DNA of 64,000 bases, from the NCBI RefSeq assembly GCF_002949795.1, contig NZ_CP026692.1:6308545-6372544 (forward strand). Direction: 5' to 3'. The stretch comes from Nostoc sp. 'Lobaria pulmonaria (5183) cyanobiont'. Lineage in GTDB: Bacteria > Cyanobacteriota > Cyanobacteriia > Cyanobacteriales > Nostocaceae. Numbering within the stretch: position 1 is the first letter of the stretch; every line of letters begins with the position of its first letter. Of the stretch, positions 37,212-47,500 are shown one piece after another. A model generated the notes under the pieces. That model was given only the letters and a program-made list of their open reading frames with translations. It did no database searches and was not told the DNA's origin. The translations under genes and the position numbers were made by a program.

Positions 37212-38453
37212 CTATCTCAGTGAAACCAACAAGTTTTGATTGATGGTCATTTGTAAATCGGTATTTGGGTCAATGGCGATTAAGTCAACACTCTTCTTGC
37301 CGAAGAACAGACCAACCAACGCACCGATACCAGCACCACCCAAGACTTCTTCTGTGGCAATGGCGCGATCGCCAGTCACAGCAGATACCGCAGTTGCCGC
37401 ACCTGCGCCCAATACAGTATTTTTGATAATTGAACCAACACTAGTACCCTTCTTGACGGTTTCAGTTTTGGTAATAACGTCAGAAGTAGCATTAAGCTGA
37501 TACTCTTGACCACTGGTCAAAACTAGTTTCTCGGCAACGAATTGAGAACCGCCTGTAGCAGGTTTTAGTTGACCAACAACTTGACTACCAGCAGGAATCA
37601 CTACAGATCCGTCTTGTGTCACCACGTTTTGGGATACTGTCAATGTCAAGGGCGATGTTTCATCCTTTGTAACTAGAATTTTTTCTGCCTTGTCATACTT
37701 CACAGGAATAGTAGTCCCTTGGGCAATTGTCACTGATGCAGGTGTTGGGGTAGTAGATCCGACAGCCACAACATAGGGTGAGTTAATTGTTGAGGCTTGA
37801 TTAGAACTAACCAATGCTTGGTAGATAAAAGCTGCTACCTGGGCGCGAGTGGCGGTTGCAGTTGGATTCAGGAAGTTTACATTCGGATAGTTCACCACAA
37901 TTCGCTTTTCGGTTGCTGCGGCGATCGGGCTACGGGCATAGCTAGCGATGTTAGAGGCATCGTTGAAGTATTGCAGAGTGCTTTCAGTATTGCCACTGGG
38001 ACTATATTCCAAACCGTTTGCAAGGGAAACTAAAACTTGTTGGCGAGGAATAGCCTGGTTAGGCTCAAAGCGATTTCCAGGATAACCAGATAAGAAACCA
38101 ATAGTATAAGCTTGCCCAATTGCACTGGATGCCCAATAGTTGCTGGGTACATCAGCAAAATTGATTGGCTGCCGTTGTTGTGATTTTTGGAAAGCTTTGT
38201 TGACCATCGCGGCAAATTGAGCGCGTGTTACCGGTTCTTCAGGGCGGAAACTACCATCAGGAAATCCGGCAATTACACCTCGCTGTGACAATTGTTGAAT
38301 AAATTGTGCTGCCCAATAGTTAGACGAAACATCAGAAAAAGTCGTTTGAGCTAAAGATGGTGAAGCTGTAATGAAAGGCGCTACAGTCCCGACTGTAACG
38401 CTCAAAGCCATGAGTGCAGCTGTTCTAGATTGCCAACGATTTAAGTTAAACAT
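37212..38453 (-). CDS. SLH-domain surface protein
   Basis: 413 aa. Signal peptide (1-35, ALMALSVTVGTVAPFITASP ... LAQ), then three S-layer homology repeats: FSDVSSNYWAAQFIQQLSQR, FADVPSNYWASSAIGQAYTI and FNDASNIASYARSPIAAATE. SLH domains bind cell-wall polymers. The C-terminal 180 residues (VTIAQGTTIPVKYDKAEKIL, GGAGIGALVGLFFGKKS) match the whole mature part of the protein at 41145. The SLH part is nearly identical at DNA level to that of the next gene upstream. Likely periplasmic or outer envelope. Confidence 0.9.
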   Translation of the reverse strand: MFNLNRWQSRTAALMALSVTVGTVAPFITASPSLAQTTFSDVSSNYWAAQFIQQLSQRGVIAGFPDGSFRPEEPVTRAQFAAMVNKAFQKSQQRQPINFADVPSNYWASSAIGQAYTIGFLSGYPGNRFEPNQAIPRQQVLVSLANGLEYSPSGNTESTLQYFNDASNIASYARSPIAAATEKRIVVNYPNVNFLNPTATATRAQVAAFIYQALVSSNQASTINSPYVVAVGSTTPTPASVTIAQGTTIPVKYDKAEKILVTKDETSPLTLTVSQNVVTQDGSVVIPAGSQVVGQLKPATGGSQFVAEKLVLTSGQEYQLNATSDVITKTETVKKGTSVGSIIKNTVLGAGAATAVSAVTGDRAIATEEVLGGAGIGALVGLFFGKKSVDLIAIDPNTDLQMTINQNLLVSLR

Positions 38454-38850
38454 TATTTTTTTAGTCCGGTGAAATTATTTTTTTACTGTTAATTAGTTAG
38501 ACATTTACTAAAGTACAAGGTTCCTAATTTTTTTGCTTTTTGTAAAAACCATTACTTTAGTCATACAGTCATAATTAAAAAATCTATGCCAAACGAACTA
38601 GCTAATAGAAATAATGTAATCACACTATTACCTATTAGCAAATTTCCAAAAATATAGATACTGAGTGAGACGATACAGAGATATAATAGTTGCTGTTAAA
38701 TAGAAAATTTTATGGTTAAAAGTGAAGGCGATCGCACACTCTATTTAAAGTAGCGATCGCCTATTGAATAACTATTTAAGTCAACAGATTCTAATTGTGA
38801 CTAATACAGGTATTGAAGTAGTAGACCCGACAACTACTCTATACGGCGAG
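38454..38850. other. Intergenic with duplicated HIP1 element
   Basis: 397 bp. The part 38660-38770 recurs at about 40985-41106: ATAATAGTTGCTGTTAAATAG, then GGCGATCGCACACT...AGCGATCGCC, a palindrome of two HIP1 sites. No gene. Confidence 0.7.
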
Positions 38851-40875
38851 TTAATTGCTAAGTTTTAACACAACATAAGGCGAGTTAATTGCTGAGGCTT
38901 GATTAGAACTAACCAATGCTTGGTAGATAAAAGCTGCTACCTGGGCGCGAGTGGCAGTTGCGGTTGGATTCAGTAACTTTACATTCGGATAGTTCACCAC
39001 AATTTGCTTTTGGGTTGCTGCTGCGATCGGGCTACGGGCATAGCTAGCGATGTTAGAGGCATCGTTGAAGTATTGCAGAGTGCTTTCGGTATTGCCACTG
39101 GGACTATATTTCAGACCGTTAGCTAGGGCAACCAAAACCTGCTCGCGGGGTATAGCTTGATTAGGTTCAAAGCGATTTCCAGGATAACCAGATAAGAAAC
39201 CAATGGTATAAGCTTGCCCAATCGCACTCGATGCCCAATAGTTGCTGGGTACATCAGTAAAATTGATTGCCTGCCGTTGCTGGGCTTTTTGGAAAGCTTT
39301 GTCGATCATCGCGGCAAATTGGGCGCGTGTCACCGGTTCTTCTGGCCGGAAGCTACCATCAGGAAATCCGGCAATTACACCTTGCTGAGACAATTGTTGA
39401 ATAAATTGTGCCGCCCAATAGTTAGATGAAACATCAGAAAAAGCAGTTTGAGTTGAAGATAGCGGGGAGCATCCCACTGTGATGAGTTTGTCTTGCAAAG
39501 GATAATTCACTGGATCGCAAACAAAACCTGCTGAGTTAGCCGCTATAGAAGTCCGCGTTGGCGGATTTTGTTTCTCTGGCTGTGATTTCCAATCGTCAGA
39601 TATTTTTTCGATAGCGGGATGCTTACTTAAAAACTCTGAGTCTGCAACAATATCATGAGGCCCCTTAACACTTATCTTAGAACTATTGAGATAGATATTA
39701 TAATCATAAACAACGTTTTGGTTTTTAGTGTTGTTATTAATATTCTTTCCAGGAAAAGCATAGAGAATGTTCCTGAGAATTCTGACATCAGATGAGGTAT
39801 GAGCAAATATTTGCCCACCATTAAGTTCTGGACTCTGATTATTTAAAAAAGCTGTGTTATTGACAATATCAACATGCTCGCTTAAAAATGCATGAATTCC
39901 TGAACCACCATTATTAAAGGCAAGATTGTTTTTAACTAAAGTACGTCCTTTATATGCACCCAATTTTGAGTTTTCATCATTTCTTGTACTATCGATAATA
40001 ATGCCATTACCATCTGTGATCGCTCCGACTGCAATCCAAGGGATATACATGCGATTGTTGTAAGTCTTGTTGTTCGTAACATACATCTTGTATCCCTGGT
40101 TGTTGTCAGAATTCCAATTATTCAACATTGAAATCCCACTAGAACCATAAACACCATACCAGGCATTATTAAATACCACATTATTATCTATTGTCACATA
40201 GTCTGCTTGAATCGCTGAAATACCTGCTCCTCCACAGTCATGCACTTTATTATTCAAAATACGGATGTGATGAACATGACCATTCGTTCGTCCGTCAACG
40301 TTGATACAGTTTCCATTTGTCAGTGGGTTTTGTTTGTTAGTCTTCTCACTCATCGCATAATCAAGGGTTATATTGGCATTGTTTCCTATAACCTCTAGCC
40401 CGTTGATCTCGATATATGAAGCTCCACTTGAAATCGCGATCCCATTCCATGTATTGTGCTGAATTTTTGGGAAATGCCCAGGATATGCTTTATATTTAAT
40501 CCATGCATTTGCAGTTCCAGAACGTTTAATATTTACTACACTCCCAGCTTTGCCTGTATTTGTGTATACTCCGTTCATAATCAACACTGTATCGCCAGGG
40601 TTGGTAAGGCCTGCTGCCTTTTGAATTGTCCTAAAAGCGGATGAAGTAGAGAGTCCGCTATTATTGTCGTTTCCACTACCACTAACATAGTATGTTTTCG
40701 GTGTTGAATTCTTGCTGATTAGGTTGTCGTGGCTGGATAGGCTCATTTCCTTGTTTGTGGATATCTGACGGACGTTTTCAACTAAAGATACTTTTATACT
40801 TTCTCCCTGAGCCAAAAAACTTAATACCAAGGGAATTGCAAGATATGTGCTTAAACCGAAACCTTGAATTACCAC
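38851..40875 (-). CDS. Secreted right-handed beta-helix protein with SLH domains
   Basis: 674 aa. GTG start preceded by AAAGGAG. Signal peptide (1-25). Residues about 60-420 form a parallel beta-helix of the pectate-lyase/DUF1565 type, beginning TYYVSGSGNDNNSGLSTSSA then FRTIQKAAGLTNPGDTVLIM, with repeated turns (HIRILNNKVHDCGGAGISAI, VTIDNNVVFNNAWYGVYGSS). Residues about 480-665 are three SLH repeats. It is probably a cell-surface polysaccharide-binding or -cleaving protein anchored by SLH; activity not provable. Confidence 0.88.
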   Translation of the reverse strand: MVIQGFGLSTYLAIPLVLSFLAQGESIKVSLVENVRQISTNKEMSLSSHDNLISKNSTPKTYYVSGSGNDNNSGLSTSSAFRTIQKAAGLTNPGDTVLIMNGVYTNTGKAGSVVNIKRSGTANAWIKYKAYPGHFPKIQHNTWNGIAISSGASYIEINGLEVIGNNANITLDYAMSEKTNKQNPLTNGNCINVDGRTNGHVHHIRILNNKVHDCGGAGISAIQADYVTIDNNVVFNNAWYGVYGSSGISMLNNWNSDNNQGYKMYVTNNKTYNNRMYIPWIAVGAITDGNGIIIDSTRNDENSKLGAYKGRTLVKNNLAFNNGGSGIHAFLSEHVDIVNNTAFLNNQSPELNGGQIFAHTSSDVRILRNILYAFPGKNINNNTKNQNVVYDYNIYLNSSKISVKGPHDIVADSEFLSKHPAIEKISDDWKSQPEKQNPPTRTSIAANSAGFVCDPVNYPLQDKLITVGCSPLSSTQTAFSDVSSNYWAAQFIQQLSQQGVIAGFPDGSFRPEEPVTRAQFAAMIDKAFQKAQQRQAINFTDVPSNYWASSAIGQAYTIGFLSGYPGNRFEPNQAIPREQVLVALANGLKYSPSGNTESTLQYFNDASNIASYARSPIAAATQKQIVVNYPNVKLLNPTATATRAQVAAFIYQALVSSNQASAINSPYVVLKLSN

Positions 40876-41144
40876 AAGAAAAGGCTCCTTTATCGCTACT
40901 ACTTAACAAAAGTATCAGGATATTCCATAATTTTGAATACTCTTTTGGATACAGAATACAATAGAGCCAACTTTTAAATAAGTATTACAATAAATATCGA
41001 TACTGATTAAGACGATATAGAGGTGGAATAGTTGCTGTTCAATAGAATTTTTTAGGGTTAAAAATAAAGGCGATCGCACACTATAGTTAAAGTGGCGATC
41101 GCATATAAGGGATGATTAAATTCACAACTTGAATGAAGTTAAAT

Positions 41145-41858
41145 CTAGTAGCGGGATTGTGGTACTAAATTCAAGTTAGAATTCAGTGTGAGTCTCAAAT
41201 CTTGTGCTGGTCTGATGACAAAAGCATTTCCTTCTTTTTTCCGCAATAGTACACTTGCACCCGCACCCGCAGCCGCACCGAGAACAGGTTTTAAATCGTC
41301 AATTCTGTTGTTGCCAGTAATTAGTGAACCTAAAAGACCAGCACCCCCACCAATAGCTGCATCAGTTAAAACCTGACTGGTGTTGGGCCCCTGTTTAACT
41401 CTTTGAGTTGTGGTGTATGTCCGAGAAGTTGCATTAATCGACTGACGCTGACCATTAGAAAATTCTAATTCTTGAGCCACAAACCTTACGCCTTTTCCTT
41501 GGTTATCATCTCTATCTCTGGAATAACCATCTAAGTCAACAGGTTCTAACCGTCCATTTACTTTAGTACCAGCAGGAATTAAGACATTTCTATTTCTGTC
41601 AATAATGTCGTTGGCTATTCTCAAGGTTAGAGATTTACTTTCCCCAGGAGCAATAGTAATTGTCTCTTTTTCGTAGGTGACAGGAAGAGCAACTCCAGAA
41701 GGAATGGTAGCGTTTCCGTATTGTCCAGTTCTGTTTTGATCAATTCTATATTGTGCATTAGCAGGAGCCAAGCTCAATAGGGGACTAATAACGGTTGTAG
41801 TAACCGCCATTGCCATAAGTGCAGCAGTACCAGATTTCCATTGATGTAGGCGAGTCAT
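41145..41858 (-). CDS. Exported protein related to SLH protein C-terminus
   Basis: 237 aa. Signal peptide MTRLHQWKSGTAALMAMAVT ... ANAQ. The mature part resembles the C-terminal domain of the 37212 protein: IPSGVALPVTYEKETITIAP, VLIPAGTKVNGRLEP, INATSRTYTTTQRVKQG and a glycine-rich stretch GGGAGLLGSLITG. The glycine zipper could insert in a membrane. Third member of a local duplicated set. Confidence 0.78.
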   Translation of the reverse strand: MTRLHQWKSGTAALMAMAVTTTVISPLLSLAPANAQYRIDQNRTGQYGNATIPSGVALPVTYEKETITIAPGESKSLTLRIANDIIDRNRNVLIPAGTKVNGRLEPVDLDGYSRDRDDNQGKGVRFVAQELEFSNGQRQSINATSRTYTTTQRVKQGPNTSQVLTDAAIGGGAGLLGSLITGNNRIDDLKPVLGAAAGAGASVLLRKKEGNAFVIRPAQDLRLTLNSNLNLVPQSRY

Positions 41859-42196
41859 AAGAGGGTTGTCCTTTGTGTATGTGATGTATTTAATGACGAG
41901 GATTCACTGAGTTTGTTTCTGACTGTTTTTAAACCTGTCTATAGGCGTATTCCGGAGATAAAAGCACTTATTATGATGGGAAGTCGGAGCGATCGCGTGG
42001 GCGTAGCACGTCGTAGACATCAATTTTAACCCGATGACATAGCGGCTATTTCTCCTGGTAATATTAGCGCTCTAATTTGGAATCTTACTAGTCTACAAAT
42101 TGCCAAAATTACTTGTTCATATTTTTAGAGATTCAATCTAAACCTTTCTTGAACAACTCGGAATATTTTTCCTGAACGGATTCAGTGTTATTAATA
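41859..42196. other. Intergenic with 27-bp repeat
   Basis: 338 bp, no gene. Contains HIP1 followed at once by the degenerate 27-bp repeat at 41995-42021. Confidence 0.5.
41995..42021 (+). repeat. 27-bp small dispersed repeat, copy 4 (degenerate)
   Basis: GCGTGGGCGTAGCACGTCGT ending AGACATC; two changes against the family. Starts inside a HIP1 site. Confidence 0.7.
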
Positions 42197-42427
42197 TTAC
42201 CGCCGAAACCAAGAGTATACCCAACGCCACAACCGACGCAACCAACGCCATAAATCACGACGAGAAACTACAGGCGTTTTTAGTTGAGAAAGACACTCAA
42301 TTGCATTGTTACAATCTTGCACTTTAGCATCAAGTCCCATTGCTTGATATGGTTCACGAGCATTGCGATAAGCACCCAGCGCGTCTAATTCCCGATTGAC
42401 GTTTTCTAATGACAGACCTAAATTAAA
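42197..42427 (-). pseudogene. TPR-protein C-terminal tail fragment
   Basis: Minus strand reads FNLGLSLENVNRELDALGAY, RNAREPYQAMGLDAKVQDCN, NAIECLSQLKTPVVSRRDLW and RWLRRLWRWVYSWFRR then stop. This is the last TPR helix pair plus the Arg/Trp-rich tail seen on cyanobacterial TPR proteins. An in-frame TGA sits just before it and a HIP1 site at 42432, so the body of the gene is gone. Confidence 0.7.
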
Positions 42428-42505
42428 TCATGCGATCGCTTCAGTATTGTGATCGTTGTTGGGTCAGTGATAAAAATCGACAAGAGCGATCGCATGGTTT
42501 TATAA

Positions 42506-42847
42506 CTATTCTCCAAATTGCTCTTGAGATAATAATGGCTCAAATGATTGGTAAGCCTCATAGTTCCGAAAATGTCGAGCATATAAATCAACAATATCCT
42601 CAGATGAATCAAAGTCATCATCCAAAACTGAATTTATGTCTACTACTTGCTGCAAAGACCAAGTAATAGTTTCTCCATTTTCATTTGTATAGCTGACACT
42701 TTCATTTTTACCATGATTTAAAGCCTTTGCTTTTGCTTCCTCTAAAGAAGCGGCTTTAACTAAAACAAAACTTTCTTGGTACAAAAGTTGATAACTAGGT
42801 GCATCTGAAGATGATTTGTAGAGAAGGCGGGCTATTCGGCGTCGCAC
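42506..42847 (-). CDS. DUF4288 protein, N-terminus rearranged
   Basis: 113 aa. LLYQESFVLVKAASLEEAKA then NGETITWSLQQVVDINSVL are DUF4288 signatures; function unknown. The first codons (GTG, VRRRIARLLYKS) are Arg-rich and unlike the usual M..WY.V.LLYKS start. They lie right at the edge of GC-rich repeat sequence leading into the 21-bp array at 42882. It may have lost its own start and ribosome site. Confidence 0.65.
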   Translation of the reverse strand: MRRRIARLLYKSSSDAPSYQLLYQESFVLVKAASLEEAKAKALNHGKNESVSYTNENGETITWSLQQVVDINSVLDDDFDSSEDIVDLYARHFRNYEAYQSFEPLLSQEQFGE

Positions 42848-42881
42848 CTGTGTACTTGATTGCGGTGCGACAAAGTTTGAA

Positions 42882-43154
42882 GTACCTCAAAACGACTTTG
42901 GAGTACCTCAAAACGACTTTGGAGTACCTCAAAACGACTTTGGAGTACTTCAAAACGACTTTGGAGTACCTCAACACGACTTTGAAGTACCTCAACACGA
43001 CTTTGGAGTACCTCAACACGACTTTGAAGTACCTCAAAACGACTTTGAAGTACCTCAAAACGACTTTGAAGTACCTCAAAACGACTTTGAAGTACCTCAA
43101 CACGACTTTGAAGTACCTCAAAACGACTTTGAAGTACCTCAAAACGACTTTGAA
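42882..43154. repeat. 21-bp tandem array, 13 copies
   Basis: Unit GTACCTCAAAACGACTTTGAA starting every 21 bp from 42882 to 43134, with variants CACGAC for AACGAC and GGA for GAA, and a decayed 14th unit at 43155. Open in several frames on both strands: YLKTTLE/K and VPQNDFE on plus, RYFKVVL on minus. No HIP1 inside. No ribosome site supports a CDS. Confidence 0.95.
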
Positions 43155-43237
43155 GTATCTGTTGCTTATAGAACCCATTTGAGATCTATACAGGAGGGCA
43201 ATCGAATTTGGCTGAACTACGAGCTAAGTTACAAATT

Positions 43238-43582
43238 TTATAGATTGATCGTCAGGATTTTTTTCTTGCTTTTTTTGTCGCTCAACACGACTGTATTGTA
43301 GGGTAATGTATCCGTTCCCAGCGGAATTGGCAGCTTAAAACTGGGGCTTTTATGATCGAGTTCGCCTAAATCAATGCTTTTTGTTATATTGCCATCTGTT
43401 GCCAGATAAGCGGTAAGTTCGCCTTTATAATCTTCAATTAAAAAGTCTCTAAAGAAAACGACTGCCCCACCCTCAGGATCTATACCAAGGATGACCGTAC
43501 CGCTGAAAGTTGCGCCTTTTCGTTCTTCATCAACCGTTGCCACTGGGATTTCCGAGGGGTCTTGACCGGACTTATCTGCCAT
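43238..43582 (-). CDS. DM13-like domain protein
   Basis: 114 aa. After an acidic start (MADKSGQDPSEIPVATVDEE) the order FSGTVILG, VVFFRDFLIED, ELTAYLAT, SIDLGELDH, FKLPIPLGTD and YNTVVLSDKK follows the DM13 beta-sandwich, a domain with proposed electron-transfer roles. It lacks the Cys seen in many DM13 domains and has no signal peptide. The resemblance is by eye. AGGAAAAAG-type ribosome site before ATG. Confidence 0.5.
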   Translation of the reverse strand: MADKSGQDPSEIPVATVDEERKGATFSGTVILGIDPEGGAVVFFRDFLIEDYKGELTAYLATDGNITKSIDLGELDHKSPSFKLPIPLGTDTLPYNTVVLSDKKSKKKILTINL

Positions 43583-44524
43583 AAACTTTTTCCTGGACGA
43601 ATTCTCAACAATTGAAAATGATTTTACAAGAGCGCTATGGGCGATCGCAAAACTCTCAGGACGTATTTCTGCATCGGTCTTGCAAATATATAGCCAAGTT
43701 ACTTCTGGTTATACGCCTAATTGGAAGATTGAGTAGGGATGATTCGGGGCCCAAAGCGATCACGTTAGCGAAGCGAGGCGTTAGCCTAGCGTTGCTGCAA
43801 AGCAGATCGCATCGCAGAAACCTGATAGAGGGGAGACGTTGAGAAGTTTCCGGATAACTTGATACGACCTTGCCTCGGCAGTAGAGTGTCCTTATCTGTG
43901 AACTGACAGGTTTATGGAGTCCAAGGATATATAGCAGTCCTAAATCAAACGCGCAGAATTTGAGATCGTTTTAACCCCCCTGTAGTCTCCCCGATGAAGA
44001 AGGGGGGACGGCTCAGACACAGACATTGAGATCAAAAGTGCGATGCCTGCTCTGGGCTACGCCATCGCCTGATATTATATGTTGGGTTGAGACAATGCGT
44101 TACCAACATTTTGTCTGGTTTGTTGGGTTACCCTGCGGGATCTTGCTACGTTCCTCAAATGCCAGTTGCTTCTCCCAAGGGGAGACGCTGCGCGAACAAG
44201 TCGGCAGAGCCGCCCAACGCACTGGCTCCCCAACCTACACCAGAGTGATTCTTTAGGCAAAACCTACGCAGTATTGCCACTCTTCTATAAATGTTTTTCT
44301 CTCAGATAAGAGGCAGAAATAACAACAAACCTCCACATAAGTTTTATTTTTCTCCAAAGACAGCAAAACTTTTTCATGCAACAAGAAAAATTTGCTGATT
44401 TTATTGTTAAATTTTGTAAAATTGATGTCTTCAAGACTAGAAACCTGATATCTAGATAGCTAAACTAACAAACAGTGCATCTGTACTGTTATTTATTAAA
44501 AGTAGATGTGGCGCTATAGCCTGA
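43583..44524. repeat. Repeat-rich intergenic stretch before sbcC
   Basis: 942 bp without a convincing gene. GC-rich Nostoc repeats: GCGAAGCGAGGCGTTAGCC near 43770, a degenerate 27-bp repeat (GATGCCTGCTCTGGGCTACG near 44043), a TGTTGGGTT family element (about 44080-44245) ending CCCAACCTACACC, and GGGGAGACGCTGCGCGAAC near 44179. Open frames at 43612 and 44026 run through these. Confidence 0.6.
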
Positions 44525-47500
44525 ATGATCCCAGTACAACTTCTCCTCAAAAACTTCCTTAGTTACCGTTATGCAACTTTAGATTTTGGCGGTTTGCATA
44601 CGGCTTGTATTTGTGGTTCCAATGGTGCGGGTAAATCTTCTCTTTTAGAAGCAATCACTTGGGCAATTTGGGGTGAAAGCCGTGCCACTGTTGAAGATGA
44701 TGTCATCTATTCTGGTGCAAAAGAAGTTCGGGTTGATTTTACTTTCAAAAGTAACCAGCAAAAATATCGGGTGATTCGTACCCGAATTCGGGGAGGTACT
44801 AGCGTCCTCGAATTTCAAATAGAAATACCATCTGGGTTTCGCTCACTCACCGGCAAAGGGGTAAGAGCAACCCAGGATTTGATTTTAGAACACATCAAGC
44901 TCGATTACGATACATTTATTAATTCTGCCTACTTACGTCAAGGTCGTGCAGATGAATTCATGCTCAAGCGTCCCACAGAACGCAAAGAAATTTTAGCGGA
45001 GTTGTTGAAACTCAATCAGTATGATGATTTGGAAGAACGGGCAAAGGAATCTTCTCGTCAGTTCAAAGCCCAGACAGTAGAGTTAGAGCGTTCTTTGGAG
45101 TCGATAAAAATTCAGCTGCAACAACGCGAAATCACCCAAGCGCAAAGAGTGGAGTTAGAAGCCGAACTCAACCAATTGCAACAGGTGCAAGCTTTTGATA
45201 ATATTCAATTACAAAGTTTGCAAGTTGTCCAGCACCAGCGCCAAAATTGGGAACAACAACTCAATTTTATAAAGCAGCAATACCAAAATCTTACCCAAGA
45301 TTGCGATCGCCTCCAACAAGAACAATCAGCTATTGGCTCTCAGCTATCAGATTTAGAAAAAATATTACACCAAGAAGCTGAGATTAAAGCTGGATACGCC
45401 CAATATCAAAGTCTACAATCTCAAGAAGAAGCCTTTGCTGTCAAATTTGAAGAACACACCCGCGCTGGGCAAACTCGCCAACAAAAGCAACAACAGCTTA
45501 CCAAACAAATTCACGAAATCGAACGGCAACTGCAACAAGCCCAAGCGCAGCTAGAAGCTTTGCAGCAACAAGAGCGAGACATTCAGCAAACTCTCACTAA
45601 GTCGGGTGAAGTAGAAGCCGCCTTATCACAACTAGCCGCAGCTCGTCACCATGTTGCTCGTTTAGATCAACTGCAAATGCAAGTTACTCCCTTGTTGCAA
45701 CAACGAGCAACTTTACAAAGTCAACTCGATCGGACTCATGCTGGTTTAGTAGCGCGACTCGAACAACTGCAAAGTACTGAGAACCAATTGCAACGCCAGC
45801 ACAGTCGCCAACCGCAACTGCAACAAGCGGTGATGGATGTGGCAATTCAGATTGAGGAACTGGAGAAAAAGCGAGTTTATCTGCAACGAGTCCAAGAAAA
45901 AGGGCAAGAAAGGCGGCATTTTATCGAACGTCTGCAAGCTCACCAACGGGATTATGAAAAATTGCTGGGAGAATTAGAGCAAAAATTGCAAATGCTGCAA
46001 AATCCTGAAGCACTTTGTCCATTATGTGAGCGTCCTTTAGACGAACATCACTGGAGTCGGGTAGTGGAAAAAACCCAAAGTGAGTTAGAGGATACTCAAG
46101 GGCAGTTTTGGGTAGTGCGGGAACAATTGGCTGTGTCTGATAAAGAAATTCAGACACTCAGGCAGGAATATCGCGATATATCCCAACAATTGGCGGGTTA
46201 CGATGGTTTACGCGAACAACGGGGACAGTTAGCAGCACAGTTAGAAGCAACAACTGATGTGCAACAACAGTTACAACAAATTGCTGCTGAAAAACAGCAT
46301 TTAGAGCGATCGCTCCAAGGTGGTGATTACGCTGCCGATAAACAAGTCGAGCTCCGGCAGCTAGACCAATACTTGCAACAAGTTAATTATAATGAACAAG
46401 ACCACGCTCTCGCCCGGAGCGAAATTGAGCGGTGGCGATGGGCAGAAATTAAACAAGGGCAAATTAAAGATGCGACTAAGCGACAAGCGCAACTATTAGC
46501 CCGAAAACCAGAACTCCAGTCCCAAATTGCCCAATTACAAGCCAGAATACAGCAAGATCAGATTGATTCTGAATGTGCTAAACAAATCGCGGCTCTTGAG
46601 CGTCACATTACTGAAATTGGCTACAGTTCTGAGCAACACAACAATCTCCGCATGGCTGCAAAAAAAGCTCAATCTTGGCATTTGCGGTATCAACAACTGC
46701 TATCAGCCCAGCACCAGTATCCGCAACTCCAGACGAGGTTGCAAGAGTTAGAGGAGTCTAGAAGCGCCAGAGTAACGGAGCGCCAAAAACTCGGCGGACA
46801 AATTGAAAGTATTATTCAGCAACTACAAGCAACAGCTAACCCATCTGCCCAAATTCAAGCTTTAGAGCAGCAGTTAGCAATCCGCAGACGGCAACTCGAT
46901 GAGCAAATAACTAAGTTGGGGCGTTTAGAACAGCTGGCGCATCAACTAGAAACGCTACAAATTCAGTATGAACAACAGCAGCAGCAATTACAATCTTGTA
47001 AGCAAGAATATCGTGTTTACCAGGAATTAGCGCAAGCATTTGGTAAAAATGGCATCCAAGCATTGATGATTGAGAATGTATTGCCGCAACTGGAAGCTGA
47101 GACAAATAAACTACTTTCGCGGTTGAGTGGGAATCAGTTTCATGTACAATTTATTACACAAAAAGCTGGTCGCAGTGCTAAATCAACCAAGAAAAATGCC
47201 AAGCTGATAGACACCTTAGATATTTTAATCGCCGATTCTAGAGGAACACGAGCTTACGAAACTTACTCAGGTGGGGAAGCCTTTAGAATTAACTTTGCCA
47301 TCCGTTTGGCTTTGGCAAAACTATTAGCGCAACGGGCGGGGGCGGCGTTGCAATTGTTGATTGTGGATGAAGGTTTTGGTACACAAGATGCCGAAGGATG
47401 CGATCGCTTGATTGCCGCGATTAATGCGATCTCCTCCGATTTCGCCTGTATCCTCACTGTTACCCACATGCCCCACCTCAAAGAAGCTTTCCAAGCCAGG

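Noticed and set aside
42795-43182. 127-codon frames on both strands across the second 21-bp array
   Set aside because: Same reason; peptide heptads simply mirror the DNA repeat, and frames end where the array ends.
43612-44256. Two 76-codon plus-strand frames before sbcC
   Set aside because: Composed of GC-rich Nostoc repeats (TGTTGGGTT family, degenerate 27-bp repeat).
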